Positions 1 to 9,944 of a stretch of 42,484 nt of DNA are shown here, one piece after another (within the stretch, counting starts at the first letter, position 1; each line of letters starts with the position of its first letter). The stretch lies in the NCBI GenBank assembly GCA_030669345.1, contig DAOVDX010000002.1, positions 1 through 42,484 on the forward strand. Reading direction: 5' to 3'. The stretch comes from Methyloceanibacter sp. (GTDB taxonomy: Bacteria; Pseudomonadota; Alphaproteobacteria; Rhizobiales; Methyloligellaceae). Made by a program: the position numbers and the translations under genes. Under the pieces are notes generated by a model. It did no database searches. It saw only the letters and a list, made by a program, of their open reading frames with translations, and was not told the DNA's origin.

Positions 1-68
1 AGGGACAACGCCTCGCTGCTGCGAACTGAACCGGCGTGGAAATGCGCCAAGTGGAGGTTTTAAGACCA

Positions 69-425
69 ATGTTGAAGACAGCTCTTCTCGCCACCGCCGC
101 TCTGGCATTCGTGGCAATGGGCGCCACCGCCGCCAGCGCCAAAGGCGGGCACGGCGGACATGATCGTCACGGTGGCTATCACGGACAGCACAAGGGCCGC
201 GGTGGCTATGGCAAGCATGGCGCCAAACATCACCGCTATCAGGGCGGCGGGCACAGCCATCATAAGTACAATAAATACAACAAATACAATGACTTCTGGT
301 TCAACTTCTCCTGGTACTCGCCAGCCTGCCACTACGAGACCAAGCCGGACCGCGTCAAGGTCTGGGACCGCCATGGCAACCCCTATTTCAAGTGGGTCAA
401 GCGTGACGTCAAGGTCTGCTATTAG
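69..425 (+). CDS. Small secreted His/Gly-rich protein with signal peptide (function unknown)
   Basis: ATG at 69; MLKTALLATAALAFVAMGATAASA signal peptide, then KGGHGGHDRHGGYHGQHKGRGG low-complexity stretch, (KYN)x3 and a two-Cys C-terminal region. Confidence 0.75.
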   Translation: MLKTALLATAALAFVAMGATAASAKGGHGGHDRHGGYHGQHKGRGGYGKHGAKHHRYQGGGHSHHKYNKYNKYNDFWFNFSWYSPACHYETKPDRVKVWDRHGNPYFKWVKRDVKVCY

Positions 426-470
426 CCGGCCTTGCTCGCCCGAGAGTCCTCTCCTCACCTCGGGTTTATG

Positions 471-506
471 AGGGCCGCCGCCCACTCCCCCCCGGGTGGC
501 GGCCCT
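471..506. terminator. Strong GC hairpin between convergent genes
   Basis: AGGGCCGCC (471-479) pairs with GGCGGCCCT (498-506), extendable inward to about 13 bp with one G-U; no clear T-tract on either side. Confidence 0.5.
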
Positions 507-520
507 TCACTTATCCGAAC

Positions 521-1318
521 TCAGCCAAGGCGAAGCGCCTCACCTCCGCGCAGAACAACTTCGGAGTCCGCCGAATGGGCGCCGTCGGGTCCGTGCAACA
601 CAAGCCCCGGCAGAAGCCTTAGGCCGGCACGGCTCCCTTTGCGCCCCTGCACAATGACGCGCAGAGCAGGCTCGCCAGCTTTGGGGAAGAGCGGGAAGAT
701 TGCGACATCGCCGAACCGGCCCTGAAGCAGGTCGAGAATTTCGCCCAAGCACTCCGCCCGATGGATCAATGTCAGCCGACCCTTGGACTTGGCCATGGAC
801 GTAAGAAACCGTACCCAATCGCCAAGCCCGTCGCGCTCCATGACATGGGCCACCGCGCGAGCGGCATCTGGCGCCGCACGCACATCGCTATCGGAATGGA
901 AGGGCGGATTGGCGATGACGTGGTCGTAGCCTTCACGGACAAGACCGGCGGCACTTAAGACCTTTGCAGATGACGTGACATCCGCCTCGATCACCTTGAA
1001 TTGCTCTGCGAAGCCGTTCCGCGCGGCGTTACTCTTAGCAAGCGCGCAAAGCTCCGCGTCGATCTCAACCGCCGTCACGTTCAGCTCAGGAACGCGCGCC
1101 AGCAGGCAAAGCCCCGCCACGCCAACGCCGGTGCCGGCTTCAAGCACACGCTCGCCCGCCTTTGCCGGAACGGCAGCGGCCAGGAACACAGCATCGCCAC
1201 CAACACGGTGACCGGCTCGCGGCTGGATGATGCTCAAGCGTCCGTCGAGAACTTCGTCGGTGGTGGTGCCGGCTTTACCCCTTGGGGCGCTAGCTTTTTT
1301 TGTCTTCAGTGATGTCAT
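521..1318 (-). CDS. TrmN6-like tRNA1(Val) (adenine-N6) methyltransferase family protein
   Basis: SAM-binding motif (VLEAGTGVGVAGLCLLAR) and N6-MTase NPPFH motif (VIANPPFHSDSDVRAAP). Confidence 0.8.
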   Translation of the reverse strand: MTSLKTKKASAPRGKAGTTTDEVLDGRLSIIQPRAGHRVGGDAVFLAAAVPAKAGERVLEAGTGVGVAGLCLLARVPELNVTAVEIDAELCALAKSNAARNGFAEQFKVIEADVTSSAKVLSAAGLVREGYDHVIANPPFHSDSDVRAAPDAARAVAHVMERDGLGDWVRFLTSMAKSKGRLTLIHRAECLGEILDLLQGRFGDVAIFPLFPKAGEPALRVIVQGRKGSRAGLRLLPGLVLHGPDGAHSADSEVVLRGGEALRLG

Positions 1319-1523
1319 CGCCGATACCGGCCTCGGTCAGCACGCGGCGCGCTTGATCCAGGCGATCTTCCTCAACCAGGACGCGACGCGGCAGAATTCC
1401 GATCGAACCTTCCATCACACTCATATTCGTATCGAGAACGATGAAGGCGAACCCAGCTTCGTCCAGCAAGGAGCTGACAAAAGACAGAAGCACCGCGTCA
1501 TTCGTGCGCAACAGCTCTTTCAT
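1290..1523 (-). CDS. DUF2007-type small protein
   Basis: 77 aa ORF, MKELLRTNDAVLLSFVSSLLDEAGFAFIVLDTNMSVMEGSIGILPRRVLV; upstream of and overlapping the methyltransferase. Confidence 0.75.
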   Translation of the reverse strand: MKELLRTNDAVLLSFVSSLLDEAGFAFIVLDTNMSVMEGSIGILPRRVLVEEDRLDQARRVLTEAGIGDDITEDKKS

Positions 1524-1637
1524 GCCTCACTATACCCCTGTCCATTGATCTTGAGGTCCCAAGCGCCTTGACCTTCGTAGCCGTCCGCCGACAATATCGC
1601 GAAAAGAAGACCTTCGGCACTGAAGGAGACCCTATCC

Positions 1638-2654
1638 TTGGGAGTTGTCGTCAAACTTTCCGGCTCGCGTGACCCGAAAGCGAGCCTCGCGCCGCTGATC
1701 GCGCTTGTCGAGGAGGACATGGCTCATGTCAACCGCATCATCCTCGACCGCGCCCGCTCCAATGTGGACCTGATCCCCGAGCTGGCCCGGCATTTGATCG
1801 ATTCCGGCGGCAAGCGCCTGCGCCCCATGTTGACCCTCGCTGCGGCGAAGATGTGCGGCTATAGCGGCGAAGGCCATGTTCAGCTCGCGGCAAGCGTCGA
1901 GTTCATGCATACCGCCACGCTTCTGCATGACGACGTGGTGGACGAGAGCAATCTTCGCCGGGGCAAGATCGCGGCACGGCTCCTGTGGGGCAATGAGGCG
2001 AGCGTGCTGGTCGGCGACTACCTGCTCGGCCAAGCATTCAAGATGATGGTGGATGTCGGCTCGCTCGACGCGTTGCGTATTCTGTCGAATGCGGCCGCCG
2101 TCATCGCCGAGGGCGAAGTGATGCAGCTCATGACCGCCAAGAACACCGAGACCACCGAAGACGACTATCTCGCCGTGATCGAAGCGAAGACGGCGGCGCT
2201 GTTCTCGGCGGCGGCGGAAGTCGGCGCGATTGTCGCCGATCGCCCGAAGTCGCAGGCTGCGGCCTTGCGCTCTTACGGACGCAATCTCGGCATTGCCTTC
2301 CAGCTCGTGGACGACGCGCTCGACTATTCGGGCCAACAGGAATTGCTCGGCAAGACTGTCGGCGACGATTTCCGCGAAGGCAAAATCACGCTGCCGGTGG
2401 TGCTGTGCTACCGGCGCGGCAATGCGGACGAGCGCGCGTTCTGGGAGCGGACGTTGAAAGAGGGCGACATTGGCGATGACGATCTCGCCAAGGCCATCGA
2501 GTTGATCGCGCGCCACAACGCGCTTGCCGACACCATGGAGCGTGCCCGCCATTACGGCGCCATCTCCCGTGATGCGCTCGCCATCTTCCCCGATTGCGAA
2601 ATCAAGTCGGCCCTGCTCGAAGCCATCGAGTTCTCAGTCGACCGTCCCTTCTAG
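1638..2654 (+). CDS. ispB: Polyprenyl (octaprenyl-type) diphosphate synthase
   Basis: Two Asp-rich motifs (LLHDDVVDES; QLVDDALDYSG), GGKRLRPML; TTG start. Confidence 0.9.
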   Translation: MGVVVKLSGSRDPKASLAPLIALVEEDMAHVNRIILDRARSNVDLIPELARHLIDSGGKRLRPMLTLAAAKMCGYSGEGHVQLAASVEFMHTATLLHDDVVDESNLRRGKIAARLLWGNEASVLVGDYLLGQAFKMMVDVGSLDALRILSNAAAVIAEGEVMQLMTAKNTETTEDDYLAVIEAKTAALFSAAAEVGAIVADRPKSQAAALRSYGRNLGIAFQLVDDALDYSGQQELLGKTVGDDFREGKITLPVVLCYRRGNADERAFWERTLKEGDIGDDDLAKAIELIARHNALADTMERARHYGAISRDALAIFPDCEIKSALLEAIEFSVDRPF

Positions 2655-2662
2655 GTTTCTGG

Positions 2663-3553
2663 CTAAGTCTTGCCGTCGCTCTCGGGATCGCCAAGCGAGC
2701 TCGCGGCGATCCACCAGTCCGGATGACTGTGCACCAGCGCGGTGGCGGCGCGAAGCGCCTGACGGGGCGTGGCAAATACGGCAAAGCAGGTCGGACCGCT
2801 GCCCGACAACCTTACGAGGGTAGCGTCTTCCGCTGAGCGGAGCGCGGTGAGCACGTCTCCGACTTCAGGCGCAAGCTTCATGGCCACCGCTTCGAGATCG
2901 TTGCCGCGCGGGCTGACATAGTCCAAGAGCTTGTCGAAATCCCTGGCAAAGTCGAGCAGCGCCGAGCTTTGCGGCGGCGATGGCAACGGCGCGGCGTCGA
3001 GCGCACCATAGACGTCCGCCGTCGAGAGCGGGAGCCCTGGATTGGCGAGCACTACGCCGCAAGATGGGAAGCCGCGTACGGGCGTAACCAGCTCGCCGCG
3101 CCCCATGATGAGCGCAGGCTTGCTACCAAAACAAACCGCGACATCGGAACCGAGGACTGGCGCCAGATCGGCCATGGCGCCTTCGCTCAAGCCGTCTTGA
3201 TTGGCACGGATGATGAGCCGCAACGCGGCGGCGGCGTCAGCCGAACCACCGCCAAGCCCAGCCGCGACAGGCAAATTCTTAAACAGCCGAAAGCGCCCAA
3301 GAGTGAGCCCGGGCGATTGAGCTTTCGCGGCCTTTGCCGCATCCAGGATAAGATTGCCGCCATCAAGAGCCATGGCGAACGGACCTTCGACCTTAAGATC
3401 GAGCGCGTCCCGTGCTGGCTCAAGCTCGACAGTGTCGCCAACACCAGCAAAGGCGACGAGGCTGTTCAGCTCGTGGAAGCCATCGGCGCGACGGCCCAAC
3501 ACTTCCAATGTGAGATTGAGCTTGGCCCAGGCGATATCGCGAAGCGCCGTCAT
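2663..3553 (-). CDS. ispE: 4-diphosphocytidyl-2-C-methyl-D-erythritol kinase
   Basis: AWAKLNLTLEVLGRRADGFHEL N-terminus, GHMP motif PVAAGLGGGSADAAAALR. Confidence 0.93.
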   Translation of the reverse strand: MTALRDIAWAKLNLTLEVLGRRADGFHELNSLVAFAGVGDTVELEPARDALDLKVEGPFAMALDGGNLILDAAKAAKAQSPGLTLGRFRLFKNLPVAAGLGGGSADAAAALRLIIRANQDGLSEGAMADLAPVLGSDVAVCFGSKPALIMGRGELVTPVRGFPSCGVVLANPGLPLSTADVYGALDAAPLPSPPQSSALLDFARDFDKLLDYVSPRGNDLEAVAMKLAPEVGDVLTALRSAEDATLVRLSGSGPTCFAVFATPRQALRAATALVHSHPDWWIAASSLGDPESDGKT

Positions 3554-3614
3554 AGGGGTGATACCGGCGTTGAAACTCCGTCCAGACGACGACGGAGAGT
3601 TGATTGGAGCGTGC

Positions 3615-5372
3615 CTATTGCGAGGTCTGCTGGTCCGCGTGGGTGGTGCGGTCCGCCGCCTTGGTCTCGGCGGGGTCCTTCAGACCCGAAGCGATCTTTT
3701 CCTTCAGCACGACGATTTGGTCGTCTTCCGGCTTCAGCAACAATGACTGTTCCCATTGGTATTTTGCTTCGAACGTGCGTCCGACGCGCCAATACGCGTC
3801 GCCGAGATGGTCGTTGATAATCGGATCGTCGGGCCGCAGCTCGACCGCCCGCTCCAACTTCTCGACCGCCTCAGGCATGTTGCCGAGCCGGTAATAGGCC
3901 CAACCCAGACTATCGACATAGTAACCGTCATCCGGCTTCAGCTTCACTGCCTTGCGGATGTAGTCCATGGCCTGTTCCAAGTTCAGACCCTGGTCGACCC
4001 ACGAATAGCCAAGATAGTTCAGGATCAACGACTCGTCCGGAGCCAACTCAAGCGCCTGCTCGAAATCGGCTTCGGCGGCGGGCCAATTCTTCAGCCGTTC
4101 ATTGCTGACGCCACGTGAATAATACAGCGCCCAGTTTCCCTTGGCCGGCTCGTCGATAAGGTCGACCGCGCGGGAATAATATGTAAGCGCCTCGTCATAG
4201 CGCTCATGCGCGCGAAGAATGTTACCGAGCGCATCGAGGGGACGGATGTCATCCGGGTATTTCGCGATGAGCGCCTCAAGCAATGCCTGGGACTCTTCGA
4301 CCCTCTCCAGGGCATTCAGCGCAAAGCCCTTCTGGATTTGGATATTGATCCAGAGTGGCGAGTCCTCGGGGATCCGGTCAAAGGCCGCGATCTCGGAATC
4401 GTATTTCTTGGCAGCCTCATAAGCCTCGGCGAGCGCAATATTCGCGAGCGTAAAATCAGGCTCAAGATAGAGCGCGAATTGCAGGAAGATGATGCCCATG
4501 TCGAGGCCACCCTCGCCAGCAAGCGCATCGCCGATGCCGTAGAAAGCCTCAGCAAGACCGGCGTTCGCGTTGGCGACGATCAGCGAAGGGTTCTCGCCGT
4601 TTTCGATCTTCTCAAGCAGCGCTTCGGACAAAGGATGGGGCGCCGCCTTGGCCATATGAATCTTGATGGTCTCGACGGCTAGTTCCCGATCATTGGAGTT
4701 TATCGCATGGCGCGCGAAAGCGTCAGCGACCCGGAGTGTGGTCGGGTTCCGTTTGAAGGCCTGCGTGTAGGCCTCACGCGCCAGCTGATGCCGTCCGGCA
4801 ACGTCGGCGATGAGGGCGCGATGATAGCGCTGATAATATTGCGCCCAGTCAGCGTTGCTTAAGCTGTCCAGCGTGGCAATGGCCTCACTGTGGTCGCCGG
4901 CGGCCTCTTGCGTCCAAGCGCGCGCGAGTGTGGAGGTGAGGTCGGCGATGGGACCTTGGCGGCCCGCCTCAAAATGCTCCTCGGCCACTTTGTAGTCGCC
5001 TTGCTTGAAGGCATCGATCCCAAGCAGGAACTGAGCGACACGATCCGATGGCTCGACCTTGACGAGAATCTTGGCCAGCTCGATGGCGCGATCCCAATGA
5101 GCAGACGCCGTCTCAAGCAGGAAGGTCTGCTCCAGAATGAGTTCGTTCTCGGGGTCGCCGGCCAACGCCTTGGAATAGAAATCGGCAGCGGCGGCTGTAT
5201 CGTGACTGCCGCGCGCCACACGTCCCGAAAGGTAACTACCAAGAAGAGTGCCGGCCTCCGTGTCGCTGTTTCCGGCGGAGATCACTTCTGAGTAGGCCAC
5301 AGGTGCCGCAAAGATCGCGGCAAAGAGAAGCGATCTCCCCGCCAGTCTCCGCAGTGTTTGGGAAATTATCAT
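3615..5372 (-). CDS. Tetratricopeptide repeat protein, exported
   Basis: N-terminal signal-like segment then multiple TPR units (e.g. NYLGYSWVDQGLNLEQAMDYIRKAVKLKPDDGYYVDSLGWAYYRLGNMPEAVEKLERAVELRPDD). Confidence 0.88.
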   Translation of the reverse strand: MIISQTLRRLAGRSLLFAAIFAAPVAYSEVISAGNSDTEAGTLLGSYLSGRVARGSHDTAAAADFYSKALAGDPENELILEQTFLLETASAHWDRAIELAKILVKVEPSDRVAQFLLGIDAFKQGDYKVAEEHFEAGRQGPIADLTSTLARAWTQEAAGDHSEAIATLDSLSNADWAQYYQRYHRALIADVAGRHQLAREAYTQAFKRNPTTLRVADAFARHAINSNDRELAVETIKIHMAKAAPHPLSEALLEKIENGENPSLIVANANAGLAEAFYGIGDALAGEGGLDMGIIFLQFALYLEPDFTLANIALAEAYEAAKKYDSEIAAFDRIPEDSPLWINIQIQKGFALNALERVEESQALLEALIAKYPDDIRPLDALGNILRAHERYDEALTYYSRAVDLIDEPAKGNWALYYSRGVSNERLKNWPAAEADFEQALELAPDESLILNYLGYSWVDQGLNLEQAMDYIRKAVKLKPDDGYYVDSLGWAYYRLGNMPEAVEKLERAVELRPDDPIINDHLGDAYWRVGRTFEAKYQWEQSLLLKPEDDQIVVLKEKIASGLKDPAETKAADRTTHADQQTSQ

Positions 5373-5525
5373 GTCGCCGGCTCGGCTATCCGCCGCTCCA
5401 ATTCCTGGTTGTATTGTACTCAGCCAAGGTTAAGTGGTTTTCACCACCCTGCAACCACCAAAGCTTTTGAAGGCAAATCGCGGCGCGTTTATGGCCTGGT
5501 TTTCGCCATTTTCAGGCCGTGGGCC

Positions 5526-7163
5526 CTACATATTCGCGTAGTTCGGGCCGTCTCCGCCCTCTGGCGGCACCCAATTGATGTTCTGGGCCGGGTCCTTCAC
5601 ATCGCACGTTTTACAGTGGACGCAGTTTTGCGCGTTGATCTGGAAGCGCACGCTGCCGCCCTCCTCCACCACCTCATAGACCGCTGCGGGACAGTAGCGT
5701 TGAGCGGGTTCGTCGAATTCGGGAAGGTTCTGCTCAATGGGGATCGAAGGATCGGTGAGCTTGAGATGCACCGGCTCGTCCTCGTCGTGGCTGGTGCTCG
5801 ACAAGAACACCGACGAGAGAATGTCGAATGTGAGCGCGTTGTCCGGCTTCGGATAGTCGACGACCTTCGCCTCGGCCGCCGTCTCTAGGCTCGAATAGTC
5901 GGGCTTCAAATGCTTCAGCGTGTGACGCAGGAACGGGAAGATCGTGTTCAGCCACATATCAATGCCGCCGAGCATGACGCCGAGCCGCGTGCCGAAACGC
6001 GACCATAGCGGCTTCACGTTGCGGACCTTCCTGAGTTCCTTCGCCAAGCCGCTCGCCTTGAGGGCTTCCGGATAAGCTTCGAGCACGTCGTGGGAGCGCC
6101 CCGCCTCGATCGCCGCGAAGGCCGCTTCCGCCGCCATCATCCCCGACAGCATAGCGTTGTGTGAGCCCTTGATGCGCGGCATGTTCATGAATCCCGCGGC
6201 GCAGCCAACCAGCGCACCGCCAGGGAACACGAGCTGGGGCACCGCCTGCCAACCGCCCTCGGTCAGCGCACGCGCGCCATAGGCAATGCGCTTGCCGCCT
6301 TCAAGATGCGCCTTGATGCGCGGATGCAGCTTCGAGCGCTGAAATTCCTTGAACGGGTTCAGATAGGGATTGGCGTAGTCGAGATGGAGGACCAAGCCCA
6401 CCGACACCAGATTGTCGCCGAAATGGTAGAGGAACGTGCCGCCGCCGGTCTTGTCCTCAAGCGGCCAGCCCATGGTGTGCTGCACGAGCCCGGGCTTGTG
6501 CTTCTCGGGCGGGATCTCCCACAGCTCTTTCAGGCCGATGCCAAACTTTTGCGTGCCGCTGTCTTTGTCTAGGCCGAACTTCTTGATGAGCTGCTTGGAC
6601 AGCGAGCCGCGAGTACCCTCGGCGAGAAATGTGTATTTGCCGGTCAGCGCCATACCGGGCGTGTAGCTATCCTTGTGGCTGCCGTCGCGGGCCACGCCGA
6701 GATCGCCGGTGATGACGCCTTCGACTTCACCACCCGCGCCAATGATCGCCTCGGTCACGGAGATGCCGGGATAGACCTCGACACCAAGCGCCTCCGCCTG
6801 CTCGCCGAGCCACTTGGTGAGGCTGCCGAGGCTGCCGGTGTAGCAGCCGTGATTATTCATCAACGGCGGCATGAAGAGATTGGGCATGTGAATGCCGCTG
6901 GTCTCCGATGGCAGATAATAGAAGCTGTCCTCGGTGACCTTGTCCTTGAGCGGGGCGTCTTTGTCGCGCCAATCGGGAATGAGCTGGTCGAGGGCGACGG
7001 GGTCGATCACCGCGCCGGACAAGATATGGGCGCCGACCTCGGAGCCCTTCTCCAGGACGACGACGTTGACCTCCTTGTCGTTCTCGGCCGCGAGCTGCTT
7101 CAGCCTGATCGCCGTGGCGAGGCCCGCCGGCCCGGCGCCAACGATCACCACATCGAACTCCAT
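5526..7163 (-). CDS. Electron transfer flavoprotein-ubiquinone oxidoreductase
   Basis: FAD GxGxxG motif MEFDVVIVGAGPAGLATAIRLKQ; C-terminal 4Fe-4S ligands CP..CVHCKTCDVKDPAQNINWVPPEGGDGPNY; start set at ATG 7163 rather than the longest ORF start 7280. Confidence 0.93.
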   Translation of the reverse strand: MEFDVVIVGAGPAGLATAIRLKQLAAENDKEVNVVVLEKGSEVGAHILSGAVIDPVALDQLIPDWRDKDAPLKDKVTEDSFYYLPSETSGIHMPNLFMPPLMNNHGCYTGSLGSLTKWLGEQAEALGVEVYPGISVTEAIIGAGGEVEGVITGDLGVARDGSHKDSYTPGMALTGKYTFLAEGTRGSLSKQLIKKFGLDKDSGTQKFGIGLKELWEIPPEKHKPGLVQHTMGWPLEDKTGGGTFLYHFGDNLVSVGLVLHLDYANPYLNPFKEFQRSKLHPRIKAHLEGGKRIAYGARALTEGGWQAVPQLVFPGGALVGCAAGFMNMPRIKGSHNAMLSGMMAAEAAFAAIEAGRSHDVLEAYPEALKASGLAKELRKVRNVKPLWSRFGTRLGVMLGGIDMWLNTIFPFLRHTLKHLKPDYSSLETAAEAKVVDYPKPDNALTFDILSSVFLSSTSHDEDEPVHLKLTDPSIPIEQNLPEFDEPAQRYCPAAVYEVVEEGGSVRFQINAQNCVHCKTCDVKDPAQNINWVPPEGGDGPNYANM

Positions 7164-7372
7164 GGTTTCGCGTTCGACTTGGTCGTTCAAACCAGCATGC
7201 TCCTTCGAAAAGATCGGTTGGGCACAACCACCCTCATCTGATTCCCCAAGGTTGCCCTTCGGAACCCAATGCGCCCACACAATCGGTGGTAAAGTCGATC
7301 AGGCCCAGCGATAACTCATTGCCCGGCCAAGCCGGGGCAACCACAAATAAAGGATCGACACGGGCATCGCAA

Positions 7373-8179
7373 ATGACTGGAAACCAAGCAAAAGCCCATG
7401 CCGCGTTGCTCGCCTGGTATGACGCCATGGGCGTCGACGAGGCGATTGGCGATGCGCCGGTCGATCGATTCGCGATTGTGCCCGAAACGTCGCCCACCAG
7501 GAGGCCGGCCAAAGGGCCGCTAGCCAGACCAGCAACCCCGCCTGCGGCCCCAGCTCCAGCACGCCCCGCACCCGAGGCCGCACCCCCGAGCCCTGCATCA
7601 CTGGAGGCCGTGAGCAGCCTCGAAGAGCTTCAGGCAACTGTCGCCCAGTTCGAGGGCTGCGCGCTGAAACGCACCGCCAAGAGCCTGTGCTTCTCAAGAG
7701 GCAGCGCGGATGCCCGCATCATGCTGATCGGCGAAGCGCCGGGCCGCGACGAAGACATTCAAGGCAAGCCCTTTGTCGGGCGGGCCGGCAAGCTGCTCGA
7801 CCGCATGCTGGCCACGATCGGGCTCGACGAAACCAAGGTCTACATCACCAACACCATCTATTGGCGCCCGCCCGGCAACCGCACGCCGACACCGCAAGAG
7901 ATCGGGGCTTGCGCGCCGTTCCTGTCGCGCCAGATCGAATTGCTAGCGCCCGATGTGCTGGTGCTTCTCGGCGGCGCGGCGGCAAAGCATATTCTCGGCG
8001 TCACCCAAGGCATCATGCGGCTGCGGGGAAAATGGAAAATCTACAAGAACGGGGACCGCGACATTCCAACGCTTGCGATGCTACATCCCGCCTATCTGCT
8101 GCGCAGCCCGGATGCGAAGCGCTATGCTTGGCGCGACCTTCTCATGTTGAAGACGAGACTAGAGGAAACGCCAAAATGA
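7373..8179 (+). CDS. Uracil-DNA glycosylase, family 4
   Basis: IGEAPGRDEDIQGKPFVGRAGKLLDRML and MLHPAYLLRSPDAKR motifs; start uncertain (7286 or 7373). Confidence 0.9.
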   Translation: MTGNQAKAHAALLAWYDAMGVDEAIGDAPVDRFAIVPETSPTRRPAKGPLARPATPPAAPAPARPAPEAAPPSPASLEAVSSLEELQATVAQFEGCALKRTAKSLCFSRGSADARIMLIGEAPGRDEDIQGKPFVGRAGKLLDRMLATIGLDETKVYITNTIYWRPPGNRTPTPQEIGACAPFLSRQIELLAPDVLVLLGGAAAKHILGVTQGIMRLRGKWKIYKNGDRDIPTLAMLHPAYLLRSPDAKRYAWRDLLMLKTRLEETPK

Positions 8180-8727
8180 ATCGCATCGACGAGAGCCGTC
8201 CCTTCGTGCCTGTTCGCATCGCCGTGCTGACGATCTCCGACACGCGCACGCCGAAGACCGACAGATCGGGGCCCCTCCTTGCCAGCATGATCGAGGACGC
8301 CGGCCATATCGTCGCCGAGTGCGCGTCAGCCGCCGACGACGTGAAGTCGATCCGCAAGCAGGTCAAGAAGTGGATCAAGAACAAAAAAATCGACGTGGTG
8401 ATTACCACTGGCGGCACGGGCTTCACCGGACGCGACGTGACGCCGGAAGCGGTGCACCCGCTCTTCGAGAAGGAGATCGAAGGCTTCTCCGTTCTCTTCC
8501 ATATGCAGAGCTATCTGACGGTCGGCACTTCGACGGTGCAGTCGCGCGCATGCGGCGGTCTCGCCAAAGGCACTTATATCTTCTGCGTGCCTGGCTCGCC
8601 CGGCGCGTGCGAGGACGCCTGGACCGGCATCCTCAAAGCGCAGCTGGACAACCGCCACCGCCCTTGCTCGTTCATCGAGATCATGCCGCGCCTGCAAGAG
8701 AACAAGCGCAAGCGGGCCAAGGCTTAA
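8176..8727 (+). CDS. moaB: Molybdenum cofactor biosynthesis protein B
   Basis: RIAVLTISDTRTPKTDRSG, TTGGTGFTGRDVTPEAV; ATGA overlap with upstream UDG gene. Confidence 0.9.
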   Translation: MNRIDESRPFVPVRIAVLTISDTRTPKTDRSGPLLASMIEDAGHIVAECASAADDVKSIRKQVKKWIKNKKIDVVITTGGTGFTGRDVTPEAVHPLFEKEIEGFSVLFHMQSYLTVGTSTVQSRACGGLAKGTYIFCVPGSPGACEDAWTGILKAQLDNRHRPCSFIEIMPRLQENKRKRAKA

Positions 8728-9944
8728 AACGCGGGAGCGCCTTCGGCCAATTCGTCGTGGGTGATCAGGCCCAACACCTCGTTGCTGGCGAAGCTCAGCG
8801 ACATGGGCCGCATGACGCCCGACACCACGCTAAGATCGTAAAGCTCGGCCACGGGTCCATCGATGCGGAACCAATGCACGCACACCCCCGTGTCTAGGTC
8901 GATCACCTGCACGCCGCACCACGGCTCGGAGTCCGCATCTTCCAGTTTCTTGTCGAGCGCCAACCCTTCGAAGCGCTGATAGCGGGGCTTGGACAGGCCG
9001 ACGAAAGCAAACTTACCGTGGAACGAAAGTCCGCGCACGAAGCCCGGGCAAAAGACGACGGGATGGAACTTGGCATCTTGTGCCTTCTCCGCCCGCTCGA
9101 CCCAGCCAAGCTCGCCGGTGCCTGAGTTCAGCACCCAAAGCTTGTCGCGATAGACCCGCGGCGAGTGCGGCATGGACAGTCCGCCAATGACGATTTCGCC
9201 CGTGGCAATGTCGATGATGATGCCGCCGGCGAAGCGACGGTCGCGCCAGCCATCAATGGTGTCGGACTTGCTCACTGCCGTGACATAGCGCGGCACGCCG
9301 TCTTCCATGGCCAACCCGTTCATGTGACAGCGGTCCTCCTTCACGATTTTCGAGATGAAGGGCGGCTTCCATAGCGGCGTGAAGCTGTGGCGGTCCGACG
9401 TCGTAGCGAGGCAGTTATAGAGCGTATTGACGAAGACGATCCGGTCGTCCTTGAGCTGCCCGACATCATGCGCATCGAGCTCACCCGTGACGAAGATCTG
9501 ACGCGGCACGTAGCAGGTGTCGAAGACGTTATTGATCTGCTGATCGGCTTCCAGGACGTTCTTGAACTTGATGATCTGAAACAGCGTCGCTAGCAGCAGC
9601 GTGTGTTCGTCGGGGAAACAAATCCCCATGGCCTTGCGGTGGAAGCGCTCATCCACCAACAGCCCACCGTCCGTGTTTTGGCTCAGAAGATAGAATTTGC
9701 CGGACTGGTAGGAGGAAATGGCGAGCCCGACTTTCTGCGCGCCAAGAAAGGCCGAGAATCCGGGAGATACGGAATAAGTGACCTTTTCCTCGGCCGGCTT
9801 GGCGGCCTCATCCGCCGGTTTAGCCGTCTCGTCCGCTGGTTTAGCTGCCTCATTCCCTGGCGACGCGCTCGAATCCTGTGAGCCGGCGGCTGAATCGGGC
9901 TTTTCATCACTCGGGGAAGCTGTATTTGGTTTTTCTTCGCTCAC
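8724..9944 (-). CDS. TIGR03032-type conserved protein with Pro/Ala/Glu-rich N-terminal extension
   Basis: FSAFLGAQKVGLAISSYQSGKFYLLSQNTDGGLLVDERFHRKAMGI core; GTG start; repetitive AAKPADE N-terminus. Confidence 0.75.
   Translation of the reverse strand: MSEEKPNTASPSDEKPDSAAGSQDSSASPGNEAAKPADETAKPADEAAKPAEEKVTYSVSPGFSAFLGAQKVGLAISSYQSGKFYLLSQNTDGGLLVDERFHRKAMGICFPDEHTLLLATLFQIIKFKNVLEADQQINNVFDTCYVPRQIFVTGELDAHDVGQLKDDRIVFVNTLYNCLATTSDRHSFTPLWKPPFISKIVKEDRCHMNGLAMEDGVPRYVTAVSKSDTIDGWRDRRFAGGIIIDIATGEIVIGGLSMPHSPRVYRDKLWVLNSGTGELGWVERAEKAQDAKFHPVVFCPGFVRGLSFHGKFAFVGLSKPRYQRFEGLALDKKLEDADSEPWCGVQVIDLDTGVCVHWFRIDGPVAELYDLSVVSGVMRPMSLSFASNEVLGLITHDELAEGAPAF
9790..9852. repeat. In-frame 21-bp x3 imperfect tandem repeat (encodes AAKPADE-type heptads)
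   Basis: tcggccggcttggcggcctca / tccgccggtttagccgtctcg / tccgctggtttagctgcctca. Confidence 0.8.

Noticed and set aside
1632-2552. 306-aa antisense ORF opposite ispB
   Set aside because: High-GC shadow ORF; composition (Arg/His/Gln-rich) unlike a real protein, and the sense strand encodes a clear polyprenyl synthase.
2969-3817. 282-aa plus-strand ORF over ispE and the TPR gene
   Set aside because: Runs antisense across two convincing genes; Arg-rich low-quality composition.
7687-8175. N-terminal extension of the moaB reading frame, looking like a fusion protein
   Set aside because: The extension is an out-of-frame overlap of the UDG gene; moaB starts cleanly at 8176 with an ATGA overlap.
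8724-8727. Overlapping stop codons of moaB and the TIGR03032 gene in a TTAA
   Set aside because: Simple consequence of tight convergent packing; no functional signal.
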